Source of the DNA: Akkermansiaceae bacterium
Lineage (GTDB): Bacteria > Verrucomicrobiota > Verrucomicrobiia > Verrucomicrobiales > Akkermansiaceae
Length of the DNA stretch: 64,000 bases
Direction of reading: 5' to 3'
NCBI GenBank assembly: GCA_017798145.1
Contig: CP059069.1
Coordinates: 2,961,226 to 3,025,225 of the forward strand
This document shows, one piece after another, positions 40,624 to 49,169 of this stretch. The position numbers and the translations under genes were made by a program. The stretch's first letter is position 1, and the number at the start of each line of letters is the position of its first letter. The notes beneath the pieces were generated by a model, which was not told the DNA's origin, searched no databases, and saw only the letters and a list, made by a program, of their open reading frames with translations.

Positions 40624-41436
40624 ATGAACAACAGACATATCATCGGAACCCTCGCGGCATTCATTCTTTACCCCCTCGTCTTATCATCCTGCGGCACGGT
40701 CTCTTCCGTGTCCGATGCCGTCGAAGTGGGCATCACGAGGGTCGTGGCTGATCCGAGATCCTTCCGCAACAAGGATGAGGTGGTCAGGGTGGATATCCGG
40801 ACAAGCTCCAGAAGTTCTACAAAAATGCTCAGCACGTCCGCTACTGCTGCAATCGCATCTTATGTGGCGGGTGAAGTCATCCAAGGGGCGGAGAAAGCGA
40901 CGAAGAATTTCTCGATCACTTATTCCGGAACTGAACTCGGCTACCCGCTCAACGGGCTAGAGGGTTTCACCGTCACTAGGGAGATATCCACATCCACGGG
41001 TGCTACGCAAGCGTCCGTCCTGGATTTCGAGGTCAAGCGTTTCGGTAGTACGAACTACCATTACATCGAGATGCTGTCCGCGAAAGTGATGTATGCAAAA
41101 TCCGCCACGCCTTGGTGGAAAGGCACATTGGATCTCGTCGTTGACATAGACATTTCCTCCCCGTCCGCCGGCAAGAATAATGCGACGCTGATTATAGATG
41201 CAGACCAAATGGTCGCGAAAGGGATCAAGGTCGGGGGCGACACGGTTTTCTCTCCGCGTGGCAATCTGAAATCCGGGCTTTTTGAATTACCCAAGGACAG
41301 CAAGCCGTTTTTCATCAAGGTGAGCGTGCAGGAGATGTCGGATTTCTCGAAGATTGCCGAGAAAGGCAACAAGCTGATTGGAGAGAAGAAGGCGGATTGG
41401 CAGAAGAAACTCGAAAGTGCCCTTGGCGGTGAATGA
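40624..41436 (+). CDS. Lipoprotein of unknown function
   Basis: The product is 270 residues. A signal peptide ends in a lipobox (LVLSSC), so it is a lipoprotein. A hydrophobic Ala-rich stretch occurs near residues 62-75. The rest is beta-rich (ASVLDFEVKRFGSTNYHYIE, LDLVVDIDISSP), with a Lys-rich helical tail. No family is recognised. It is transcribed alone between two remnant regions. Confidence 0.75.
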   Translation: MNNRHIIGTLAAFILYPLVLSSCGTVSSVSDAVEVGITRVVADPRSFRNKDEVVRVDIRTSSRSSTKMLSTSATAAIASYVAGEVIQGAEKATKNFSITYSGTELGYPLNGLEGFTVTREISTSTGATQASVLDFEVKRFGSTNYHYIEMLSAKVMYAKSATPWWKGTLDLVVDIDISSPSAGKNNATLIIDADQMVAKGIKVGGDTVFSPRGNLKSGLFELPKDSKPFFIKVSVQEMSDFSKIAEKGNKLIGEKKADWQKKLESALGGE

Positions 41437-41554
41437 GGCTCATTGGCAAGACCCCCACGACCATCGCAGCCCGTGGCGTCGCCCCGGTATGGATACGGAG
41501 AGTCGTATTGAGCGCTATCGGCGAGAGCCATACTTGAGGGCTCACACGCCGCCC

Positions 41555-41819
41555 GGCAGTGCGCATCCAGCGCCCCGTTCTCCTCGAGGAGGGCGGTGAT
41601 GCGGCGGTTGTGGTGGGTGAATTGCTCGGACTCGCCGGGGGTCAGCGGGTGGTGGAGGAGGGTTTGCTCGCGGTAGCTGAGCCGCTTCTTTAGAACCTGG
41701 TAGCCGCCTAGGGTGCAGTTCCAGACTTCCTCGGGGACGTCCTTCCAGCGTGTGGTGGCGATGAGGTGGATGTCGAGGAAGCCTTGCCTCTTGTGCCAGT
41801 GGTGGTTTTGCCGGGGCCG
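41555..41819 (-). pseudogene. 3' fragment resembling a type ISP restriction-modification enzyme
   Basis: In one minus-strand frame the sequence WHKRQGFLDIHLIATTRWKD, VPEEVWNCTLGGYQVLKKRL, SYREQTLLHHPLTPGESEQF and ITALLEENGALDAHC is read. This closely resembles the C-terminal target-recognition end of type ISP (LlaBIII-like) enzymes, where VPxEVWxYTLGGYQVLKKWLSYRE is characteristic. No start or methylase/helicase motifs exist. The homology ends abruptly near 41819-41830, next to the stop of the sigma-partner gene, so the 5' part was lost by deletion or rearrangement. The native stop also appears lost. Confidence 0.7.
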
Positions 41820-41830
41820 GGCACGGTGAC

Positions 41831-43132
41831 TTACGGTACCCGGAAAGTACGACTTTCACCCGGTTCCATGCTTGGATCTTGCACCATCGTCCCGGAGGAA
41901 AGTCCTCGCACATCGACAATCCGATTGTTGTATGGGCTGAAGACAAACCCGGCCTTTCCGGGAACAGCCTTTGCGACCGGATAGGTGTCATCCGGTTCAT
42001 CGACTTCCAATGAGTCGCTATCGGTGTGCCTGCTTTTAACAGTCTCCGCTTTTTCGCTTTCAAGCCATTCTTGGATGCGTTGGGAAGTGGAGGGATTGTA
42101 AAGCAATGTGGATTGCCATCTTGCTGCAGCTTCCTCCGGTAGGTTCCGTCCAATCCATTTGTAGAATTCCACGCATTCCTCCGGATTGACCCGCGAAGCT
42201 ATGTGAATACGGGACAATGCGCTGATCTCCTCTGCATCCAGCCGGACATTATTCCAAAACTCCATCACGTTCTTGAGAGAAAGGTCTCCCGAATCGTTTC
42301 TGCCAAAAACCAGATTGCTTAGAACTGCCGCATGGTCATCAGGGGCAAATGCTTCACCTGCGGAGGTTTTCCGCCATGATCGGAGTGCCGTTAGAAAAGC
42401 CTGCCGTTGTTCCGGGGTCAAATCCCTGCGTGCAATCAGACCGGACACCCCGGAACCGGAATCGGAAAACCATTTCAGTGCGAGCGAAGGGTCTCCGATG
42501 ACGGCTCCCGCGATCAAAGCGCGCTCAAATCCGGCCTTTTGTTCTTCCGTTATCACTTCGAGGTTTGCATCTAACCACCCCTTGGCTCGCGCGGAATCAA
42601 GCTCCGCCCAGGTTTCCATGATTTCGGCCGCAAAATCACCGCGATATGATTGAGCTTTCACCGCGATCGATATCTCCAGTGCGTCCTGAGGATGGGATTT
42701 CGAAAGCCGCTCCAATGTGAACACAAGGAGTGATGCCCGTACGCCATCTTCGATCTCGGTGGCCGCCCGGAGTTCCTCGATAACGACCTTCAACTGCTTG
42801 CCGCTGAGGCTCTGGACTCGCTCGGATTCGAGCAGGATGCGACGCCGTTTCAGATCGGCGGGATAGTCATCGGGAAACGGGAGTTCCCTCGCGTAGGAAA
42901 CAAGCGCGGTTGCAGCTTCGTTGGCGATTGCCATGGGATCCGGTCGGCGGTTGCGGGCAGGCTTTACCGCTACGCCGGGAGCACGTTGATCCACCATCCA
43001 GCCGTCCGCCCGCGCCCGTGACACGAGTTTTTCCTGTTGGTCCCGTAGCTCCCGCGTGTGGAGATGGTTGCGCCAGCCAATCACGGCCAGCGAAATGAGC
43101 AGGAGGGGAGTGAGATAGATGGGAACCCGCAT
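41831..43132 (-). CDS. Membrane-anchored protein paired with the ECF sigma factor
   Basis: The product is 433 residues. The N-terminal membrane helix (MRVPIYLTPLLLISLAVIGW) is followed by a large, mostly helical extracytoplasmic region with repeated Trp-containing helices (WAELDSARAKGWLDANLE, LALKWFSDSGSG). It ends in a beta-rich tail (ESRTFRVP). No family is recognised. The sigma-factor stop is immediately upstream, and a GTG at 43141 is an alternative start, so the two are translationally coupled. It could be a regulator or sensor partner of the sigma factor. Its 3' end abuts the type ISP-like fragment, so the C-terminus may be altered. Confidence 0.72.
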   Translation of the reverse strand: MRVPIYLTPLLLISLAVIGWRNHLHTRELRDQQEKLVSRARADGWMVDQRAPGVAVKPARNRRPDPMAIANEAATALVSYARELPFPDDYPADLKRRRILLESERVQSLSGKQLKVVIEELRAATEIEDGVRASLLVFTLERLSKSHPQDALEISIAVKAQSYRGDFAAEIMETWAELDSARAKGWLDANLEVITEEQKAGFERALIAGAVIGDPSLALKWFSDSGSGVSGLIARRDLTPEQRQAFLTALRSWRKTSAGEAFAPDDHAAVLSNLVFGRNDSGDLSLKNVMEFWNNVRLDAEEISALSRIHIASRVNPEECVEFYKWIGRNLPEEAAARWQSTLLYNPSTSQRIQEWLESEKAETVKSRHTDSDSLEVDEPDDTYPVAKAVPGKAGFVFSPYNNRIVDVRGLSSGTMVQDPSMEPGESRTFRVP

Positions 43133-43141
43133 GGCGTTCAC

Positions 43142-45037
43142 TTACTTGAATTTCTTAAGATATTTTTCCCGGAGCGCACCGTCCGTGAGATGCTCCGCGA
43201 GTTCCCGGGCGAGTGGAAGTTCTTCATCGGTCGGATCCCGATCCAACAGAGGTAGCAGTATCTTGTCGTCCCCGCTTGAACGGTGGTATTTCAGGGCAAG
43301 CCCATAGTTTTCCTGGGAAACGCTGTATCCACCCGCCAAAGCCAACCCGGTTGCCTCTTCCACGATCTCCGGCTCGATACCCGCCGCCCATTCCCGGAAT
43401 CGTATAATCCAGTCAGGGAGTTTTCGCTCCCAACCCCGATCACTCTGATCCCCTGCAGAACCCGCCCACCCGGCGGCGAAAATGCATGCTTTGCGTTCCC
43501 CCTTGCTGGCATTGATCCGTTCCATGTAGCCCGATACCTCGGCCATCGTAAAAGGTGCGCCGTCACCGTCGGACCAGTTCATGATCGGCCAAGTGATCGC
43601 CTCGGGTGCGTGCTTGCGGACGGCATCCGCCCAGGCGATCTGGCTGGCCTCGGGCATTGCTCGATTCGAAAGCGACCGCAGTGCTTCGAGTCGCCGCTTG
43701 GGTGGGATTACTTCCAACAGACGGCTCGCCGTTCCGGGGGAGGAGGCGAGAAACGGATGGAACGATTCTTCAAAAAAGCCGTAGGAGAGGCTTTTCATTT
43801 TCCCCACATTCTCCGCAAGCCAGGGAAGAGCCTCCTCCTGATTGGCATCCATCCACTTCTTGAAATATCGACCCATTGTCCATTTCCAGTTCCCGGTATG
43901 CATCACTGGCAGGAAACGCTCCAGCGCCATCCTGGCGCCACCCTTGAGATAAATCTCCTCACCGAAGCGCTCCTCAAGCAGCTCTCTGTCGTCTTTGCCC
44001 AAACGAACGGTAGCGATTTCATCCAGCGCGGCGTTGATCTGATCCAGATCCATCGCGCTGAAACGCTCTTGCAAGCGTGGGTAAGGATCGAGCCCGCCGG
44101 AGCGCACGCTAGCCCTGAGCTGCCGGGCCACTTCCGCCCAATCCACCGGTATGCTGTCGAGCGCAGTAGTGATCTTGACGGGCGCTAGTAGGTTGGGGAC
44201 CGCCCCGGCAGGCCCCTTGGCCAGTTGGCTTGCCATGCGGGCATTGCTCTCTTCCAGTTGGGAGATGGACACTAGCTGGGTGGCCAGCCAGATCCCTCCT
44301 GCCACCAGGACACCGGCGGGGATCAGTGGGGAGGTCGCTTTCATCGCAATGGCGGCCGGAAAAAACGCACCGCCGGTCGTAGTCGAGGAAATGGCCTTGG
44401 CGGCGATGCCCTGTGCGGCGGGTATTGCAGCCTGGGCGTCGGAGGCAAACCCGGCGGCCAGCACGCCGGCGAGCGTCCCACCCGCCCGGCTACCGCGCCG
44501 GACCAGTTTTTCGCGCAACCGCTCTGTGGCGCGGTCGATCCGCTTTTGTGCCGCCGCGGTGGTGATGTCGAGCATCCCGGCAACCTCTCTCACGCTGAGC
44601 GCACGGTAAAAGCGCAGCAGCAATGCCTCGCGGTCTTTATCGCCAAGTTCGGCGAGAGCCGAGTCGAGCACCGGTTGGATTTCTCTCCAGGACTCATCGG
44701 GTGTATCGGCGTTGGGTTCCATGACGGATTGGAAACGTTCGAGCTTACGGGACTCGCGGCGCCTCTTGTCGATCAGATCGCGGGTGGTCCTCACTGAGGT
44801 GACGTGCAACCAACCCGCCAACGAAGCATGATTGACAAGCGAGGGAGCCTTGCGTGCGAGAAGGATGAAGACCAGCTGCGAAGCATCTGCGGCAAGCGCT
44901 CCGTCGCCGCAGGTGCGCCGGGCCGCCATGTGAACCAGATTGCCGTAGCGGCCGACCAACGCGTGAAAAGCGGTCTCGGATCTTTGGCCGCTCCAAGCAG
45001 CCAGCAATTCGGAATCGGATGCAGTGGAAACGTTCAT
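43142..45037 (-). CDS. ECF sigma factor fused to a membrane anchor and large C-terminal domain
   Basis: The product is 631 residues. Residues about 8-185 are an ECF sigma factor: sigma2 (FHALVGRYGNLVHMAARRTC, ADDASQLVF-like ADASQLVFILL) and sigma4 (LLLRFYRALSVREVAGMLDI). One membrane helix lies near 235-258 (IPAGVLVAGGIWLATQLVSI). It is followed by about 370 residues of helical, Trp-rich extracytoplasmic sequence (RYFKKWMDANQEEALPWLAE). The signal sensor thus appears built into the sigma factor, rather than on a separate anti-sigma. It overlaps the next gene's start and is preceded by a small lipoprotein gene. Confidence 0.85.
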   Translation of the reverse strand: MNVSTASDSELLAAWSGQRSETAFHALVGRYGNLVHMAARRTCGDGALAADASQLVFILLARKAPSLVNHASLAGWLHVTSVRTTRDLIDKRRRESRKLERFQSVMEPNADTPDESWREIQPVLDSALAELGDKDREALLLRFYRALSVREVAGMLDITTAAAQKRIDRATERLREKLVRRGSRAGGTLAGVLAAGFASDAQAAIPAAQGIAAKAISSTTTGGAFFPAAIAMKATSPLIPAGVLVAGGIWLATQLVSISQLEESNARMASQLAKGPAGAVPNLLAPVKITTALDSIPVDWAEVARQLRASVRSGGLDPYPRLQERFSAMDLDQINAALDEIATVRLGKDDRELLEERFGEEIYLKGGARMALERFLPVMHTGNWKWTMGRYFKKWMDANQEEALPWLAENVGKMKSLSYGFFEESFHPFLASSPGTASRLLEVIPPKRRLEALRSLSNRAMPEASQIAWADAVRKHAPEAITWPIMNWSDGDGAPFTMAEVSGYMERINASKGERKACIFAAGWAGSAGDQSDRGWERKLPDWIIRFREWAAGIEPEIVEEATGLALAGGYSVSQENYGLALKYHRSSGDDKILLPLLDRDPTDEELPLARELAEHLTDGALREKYLKKFK

Positions 45038-45128
45038 CTTCTAATACAATATGGGACCCAGACCGGCTGTCCGGACATAAAATTCACCGGGAGGATCAAA
45101 CTCCTTTTTGCCGTCTCGGATCCCATGG

Positions 45129-45428
45129 CTAGTCCCACCTGAGCTTTACGTCGTCCGACGAGTCCGCTCCCATGAACTCGTCCCATTCTTCATCCTCGCG
45201 CTCCTTCTCCCTGCGTGCTTTCCAAACCTCGTTATAGTTCGAACCTCCGGCGAGCAGGGCGCGGCGGTGCGCGGATCCGTGGCTCATGCCCTCGGCGATC
45301 GCCTGCTTGTAAGCCTCATCATAAGACCGCTCGTAGGGTGAGCCATCGACCATATCTTTCAGGTAGATATTGCAGGCGCCCAGGCCGATAAGAGAAAGGG
45401 CCACACTGGTAGATCTGAGGACTTTCAC
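45129..45428 (-). CDS. Small lipoprotein
   Basis: The product is 99 residues with a signal peptide and lipobox (SLIGLGAC, Cys at about 19). A very charged helical tail follows (WKARREKEREDEEWDEFM). No family is recognised. It lies 91 nt upstream of the ECF sigma gene on the same strand and may be part of the same envelope-response unit. Confidence 0.7.
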   Translation of the reverse strand: MKVLRSTSVALSLIGLGACNIYLKDMVDGSPYERSYDEAYKQAIAEGMSHGSAHRRALLAGGSNYNEVWKARREKEREDEEWDEFMGADSSDDVKLRWD

Positions 45429-45761
45429 TGTCTGCTACCCTATCGGAAGCAGCGGATACGGGTAGGACCATCTTTGTTCACTGACTGCAAGGAATTTGCT
45501 TTCGCGGGTGGCTCCCGAAGCAGCGGCCGGGCCGAACCTGAGGGCGATGGAAAGGGGGGTGTCCGAAGAGAATCTGGTGTGTTTCGGCCGGGGGGGCTGG
45601 ATAGGCCCTTTTCAGACCCGCCCGATTGGATCCGCCCCTTGATTCGGGGCACTAATCTGATGGGGGTGTGACCGATGGGAAGAATTCCGCCACCTCAGCC
45701 GCCGCAGGGATGATGGACATGAATGCTTTACCGCGGGCCAGGGTGTGTGGAAAGTCCCGCC
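45429..45761. other. Intergenic region, no gene seen
   Basis: The 333 bases separate the divergent lipoprotein and GNAT-nitrilase genes. Open frames here are short and Pro/Arg/Ser-rich. No RNA structure or operator stands out. Confidence 0.5.
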
Positions 45762-47327
45762 ATGGACATGCGCGAATATGAGATCAGGGGTGCGAAGTAC
45801 GTGGCGAGGACGCCGCGTGAGGAGGATTTTGCGGCGATGATAGCCCTGCACGAGCGCTGCTTCCCGGGCATGATGGAGGAGGACGAGGCATGGCGCGAGG
45901 ACCAGCTCCGCTCGCAGCTCCAGGTTTTCGCGGACGGGCAGGTGGTGATGGAGAGGGATGGGGAAATCATCGCGGCTTCCGCCAGCCTGATCGTGACCCT
46001 CGGGCTCGATCCGCTGCGCCGCCACACCTACTACGGGATCACCGACGACGGCTATTTCTTCAACCACGACCCGCAGGGCGACACCCTCTACGGGGCCGAG
46101 ATCTATGTGGATCCCTCGGAGCGCGGGCAGGGGATAGGTGCGGTCATGTATGCGATACGCAGGGAGCTTTGCAAGCGGCTGAACCTGCGCCGCATCCTCG
46201 CGGGCGGCAGGCTCTCGAACTACGAGAATTTCAGCGACCGCTACACGCCGGAGGAATATGTGTATGCGGTGCAGGACGGGCTTGCGAAGGATCCGGTGCT
46301 GGGCTTCCAGCTCAAGGAGGGCTTCGTGGTGCGCGATGTGATGCCCAATTACATCCGCGATCCGAAGAGCCGGAATTATGCCTCGCTCATCGAGTGGCTC
46401 AACCCGGACTACCAGCGCAGCGAGGGCGAGGACAGGAAGGTGCGCGTCGCCTGCGTGCAATACCAGATGCGCAGGATCTCGGATTTCGATGAGTTCGCGG
46501 CGCAGGTGCGTTATTTCGTGGAGACGGCCGGGGAGGACTACGGCGCGGATTACGTGCTGTTCCCGGAGTTTTTCTCCGTGCAACTGCTCTCCGCAATGCA
46601 GCCCTACGGCTCGCGCGAGGGCATCAGGAAACTCGCCGCGCTCACGGACAGGTTCCGCGACCTGATGTCCACGCTGGCACGCGAGCAGGGGCTGCACCTC
46701 ATCGCGGGATCGCACCCGGTCTTGCAGGAGGATGGCCGCCTGCAGAACGAGGCGATGGTTTTCCGCCCCGACGGGACATTCGTTTCCCAGCCCAAGCTGC
46801 ACATCACGCCGAGCGAAACGACCTGGTGGGGCATCACCGGCGGCAACGAGCTGTTGGTGATCCAGACTCCGCTGGCGAAAATCGGCATCCTGATCTGCTA
46901 TGACGTGGAGTTCCCCGAGGCGGCGAGGTATCTCGCCGAGCAGGGGGTGGAAATCCTTTTCGTGCCCTACTGCACGGACAACCGCCAAGGCTACCTGCGT
47001 GTCACGAAATGCGCCGCGGCTCGGGCGATCGAGAACCAGATCTATGTGGTGACGGCCGGGGTGGTCGGGAATTTGCCGGACGTCCCCGCCATGGACATCC
47101 ACTACGGGCGGGCGGCGGTTTACACCCCTTCGGACTTCGAGTTCGCCCGCGATGGCATCCAGGCGGAGGCGGATCCGAACGTCGAGACGATGCTGGTGAC
47201 GGATCTCGACATCAACGACCTCTACCGCTCCCGCGAGGCCGGCTCCGTCACCCCGCTCATGGACAGGCGGCGCGACCTTTTCGAGCTCAAGGTGAACCTG
47301 GGCGGGGAGGGGAAACCCCAGCCCTGA
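45762..47327 (+). CDS. GNAT acetyltransferase / nitrilase-superfamily amidohydrolase fusion
   Basis: The product is 521 residues. Residues about 8-205 form a GNAT domain, with acetyl-CoA loop VDPSERGQGIGAVMYAIRR. Residues about 220-515 form a carbon-nitrogen hydrolase with the catalytic Glu in DYVLFPEFFSVQL, Lys in QPKLHITPSE and Cys in GILICYDVEFPE. This two-domain arrangement is widespread, and its substrate is not established. I chose ATG 45762 since residues before it are not conserved-looking. It converges on the antiporter gene 3 nt away. Confidence 0.92.
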   Translation: MDMREYEIRGAKYVARTPREEDFAAMIALHERCFPGMMEEDEAWREDQLRSQLQVFADGQVVMERDGEIIAASASLIVTLGLDPLRRHTYYGITDDGYFFNHDPQGDTLYGAEIYVDPSERGQGIGAVMYAIRRELCKRLNLRRILAGGRLSNYENFSDRYTPEEYVYAVQDGLAKDPVLGFQLKEGFVVRDVMPNYIRDPKSRNYASLIEWLNPDYQRSEGEDRKVRVACVQYQMRRISDFDEFAAQVRYFVETAGEDYGADYVLFPEFFSVQLLSAMQPYGSREGIRKLAALTDRFRDLMSTLAREQGLHLIAGSHPVLQEDGRLQNEAMVFRPDGTFVSQPKLHITPSETTWWGITGGNELLVIQTPLAKIGILICYDVEFPEAARYLAEQGVEILFVPYCTDNRQGYLRVTKCAAARAIENQIYVVTAGVVGNLPDVPAMDIHYGRAAVYTPSDFEFARDGIQAEADPNVETMLVTDLDINDLYRSREAGSVTPLMDRRRDLFELKVNLGGEGKPQP

Positions 47328-47330
47328 GCA

Positions 47331-48993
47331 TCAGTCCGCCGCCTTGGGGCTGCGCGGCCAGGTGATCTTGTTCTCGTCGTTGGGCAGGGTCTTTTTCTTC
47401 CAGGCGTTCGCGAGATCCGGGCGCTGCTGGGAAAAGACGCAAAAGACATGCTCGGCGAAGCCGGATCCGGCTTCCGAGTAGATGTTGAAAGCCGTATCCA
47501 GCCCCAGGTCGCGGAGCTGCTTCACCTCGTCGTCGAATTTCCCGGTGGCGGTGACCACGCCCTCGAAGTTATGGCGTTTCAAGGTGCGGGCAGCCTGGAT
47601 GTTCGAGGAATGTTTCGGCATCGCCAGCACCACCAGGTCGATGTTTTCGCGGACACGGACGCGCTCCCAGAAGTCCGAGTCCGTCGCATCCGCAAGGTGG
47701 ACATTGCGGTCTGCAAGGCGGTGGATCTCCACCGCCGCCGGATCGCGGTCGAAGCCGATCACCTGGCCGGGGAAACGCGCACCGAGGCTCTGGTAGGCGG
47801 ACAGCCCCATGCGACCCATGCCGAAGATGGCGATGCGTTCGCCATTGGTCCGGATGGGGAGGTCGCCGGGGTGGCGGCCCCTTGTCTCGAAGCGTTTCAG
47901 GAAATCGCTGATGGGATCGTAGAGTTCCTCCGCGCGGCGGCTCAGGGGTGAGATGAGCAGGATGCTGAACGAAAGCGCCATCGCCATCGCCACCAGCCAT
48001 TCGGAGGAAAGCCAGCCCTTGCCTACGGCGAGGGCGATGACGATGAGTCCGAACTCGCTGTAGGTGGAGAGCGTGAGCCCGGCCATCCATGAGGTGCGGG
48101 CGCGGAGGCGGAAGCGGGTGAGGATCCCGAAAAACGCCAGCCCCTTGAGCGGCAGCAGGGCGATGAGGAAAAGCGCCCAAAGCAGCCCCTGGGTGGTCAT
48201 CGAGCCCTCCAGCCCGATCTGGAGGAAAAATCCGACGAGCAGCAGGTCTGTGATCCCCATCAGCGACTTGCTGACTTCCTTCGCCTTCGGGTGGGAGCCG
48301 ACAAGCACGCCCACGAAAAGCGCACCGAGATCCGCCTTGAGCCCGACGCTCTCAAAGCCTTTCGCACCGAGCACCAGCGCAAGGAAAAGCCCGCACAGCG
48401 TGACCATTTCGCCGTGACCCGAGCGGCCGATCAGTGCGCCCAGCCATTTCCTGCCGAAGAGCAGCGCGGCGAGCAGGGCGAGCGACCAGATGGAGGGGAT
48501 CTTGCCGGTGGAGAAGGTCAGGAAAAGCACCGCCAGGATGTCCTGCATGATGAGGATGCCGATGGCGGCGCGCCCGTGCATCGCCCCCATGTCGCCGCTT
48601 TCCGTGAGGCTTTTCACCGCGAAGACGGTGCTGGAAAAACTCAGCGCGAAGGCCAGCAGGAGCGCCGTCCGCCAATCCATCCCCACAGCCTGCCCTGCGA
48701 AAGTCCCCACGCCGAGCAAGGCCAGCGCAAAGACAAGCACCACCGAGAGCGTGTGCAGGGATGTCCCGGCCCAGATCTCCGGCTGGGCGAGGGTGCGGAC
48801 ACGCAGCTTCACCCCGATGGTGAAGAGCATCAGGGTCACACCAAGCTCCGCGATCGTGCCGAGTGTCTCACCGTAAATGCCCGAAGGCTTGCAGCACGAA
48901 GCCGGACACCAGGAAGCCGACAAGCGGCGGCAGCCGCAGCTGTTGCGCTAGCAGCCCGAAGAAAAACGCCACGGCAAGCAGAAGTGCATCCAT
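47331..48993 (-). pseudogene. KefB/CPA2-type cation:proton antiporter, frameshifted as given
   Basis: The N-terminus (ATG 48993, MDALLLAVAFFFGLLAQQLR, then VGFLVSGFVLQAFG) runs into a stop near 48875. The rest continues in another frame from IYGETLGTIAELGVTLMLFT. An extra C in CCC at 48880-48882 explains the break, and removing one base gives a normal protein of about 553 residues. It has about twelve membrane helices, the LLLAFALSFSSTVFAVK region and a C-terminal TrkA-N Rossmann domain (IAIFGMGRMGLSAYQSL). This is the family of K+/H+ or Na+/H+ antiporters. A one-base sequence error is likely, but phase-off or real loss is possible. Confidence 0.88.
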
Positions 48994-49169
48994 CCGCCGG
49001 AAGGGAAAGCCATCCGCGTGCCCATTGGGAGCATTTTTCCGGGAAAGGCCCTTTGCCAAGCCGCCCGGAGTGGCACGGCGCGGATCCGCCCCAACACGGT
49101 TCCCCTGAAAAATCCGGCGCCCATCCCCGTATCCCTAGCCCTCTGCCCTGTCGGGGCACTCCGCATCCC

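Noticed and set aside
40201..40638. Minus-strand frame of 145 codons upstream of the lipoprotein gene
   Set aside because: It overlaps the lipoprotein start and a more protein-like plus-strand remnant. No motif was found.
41542..42153. Minus-strand frame of 203 codons rich in Pro, Arg and His
   Set aside because: The type ISP-like fragment and the sigma-partner gene occupy the same DNA in other frames with real protein signatures.
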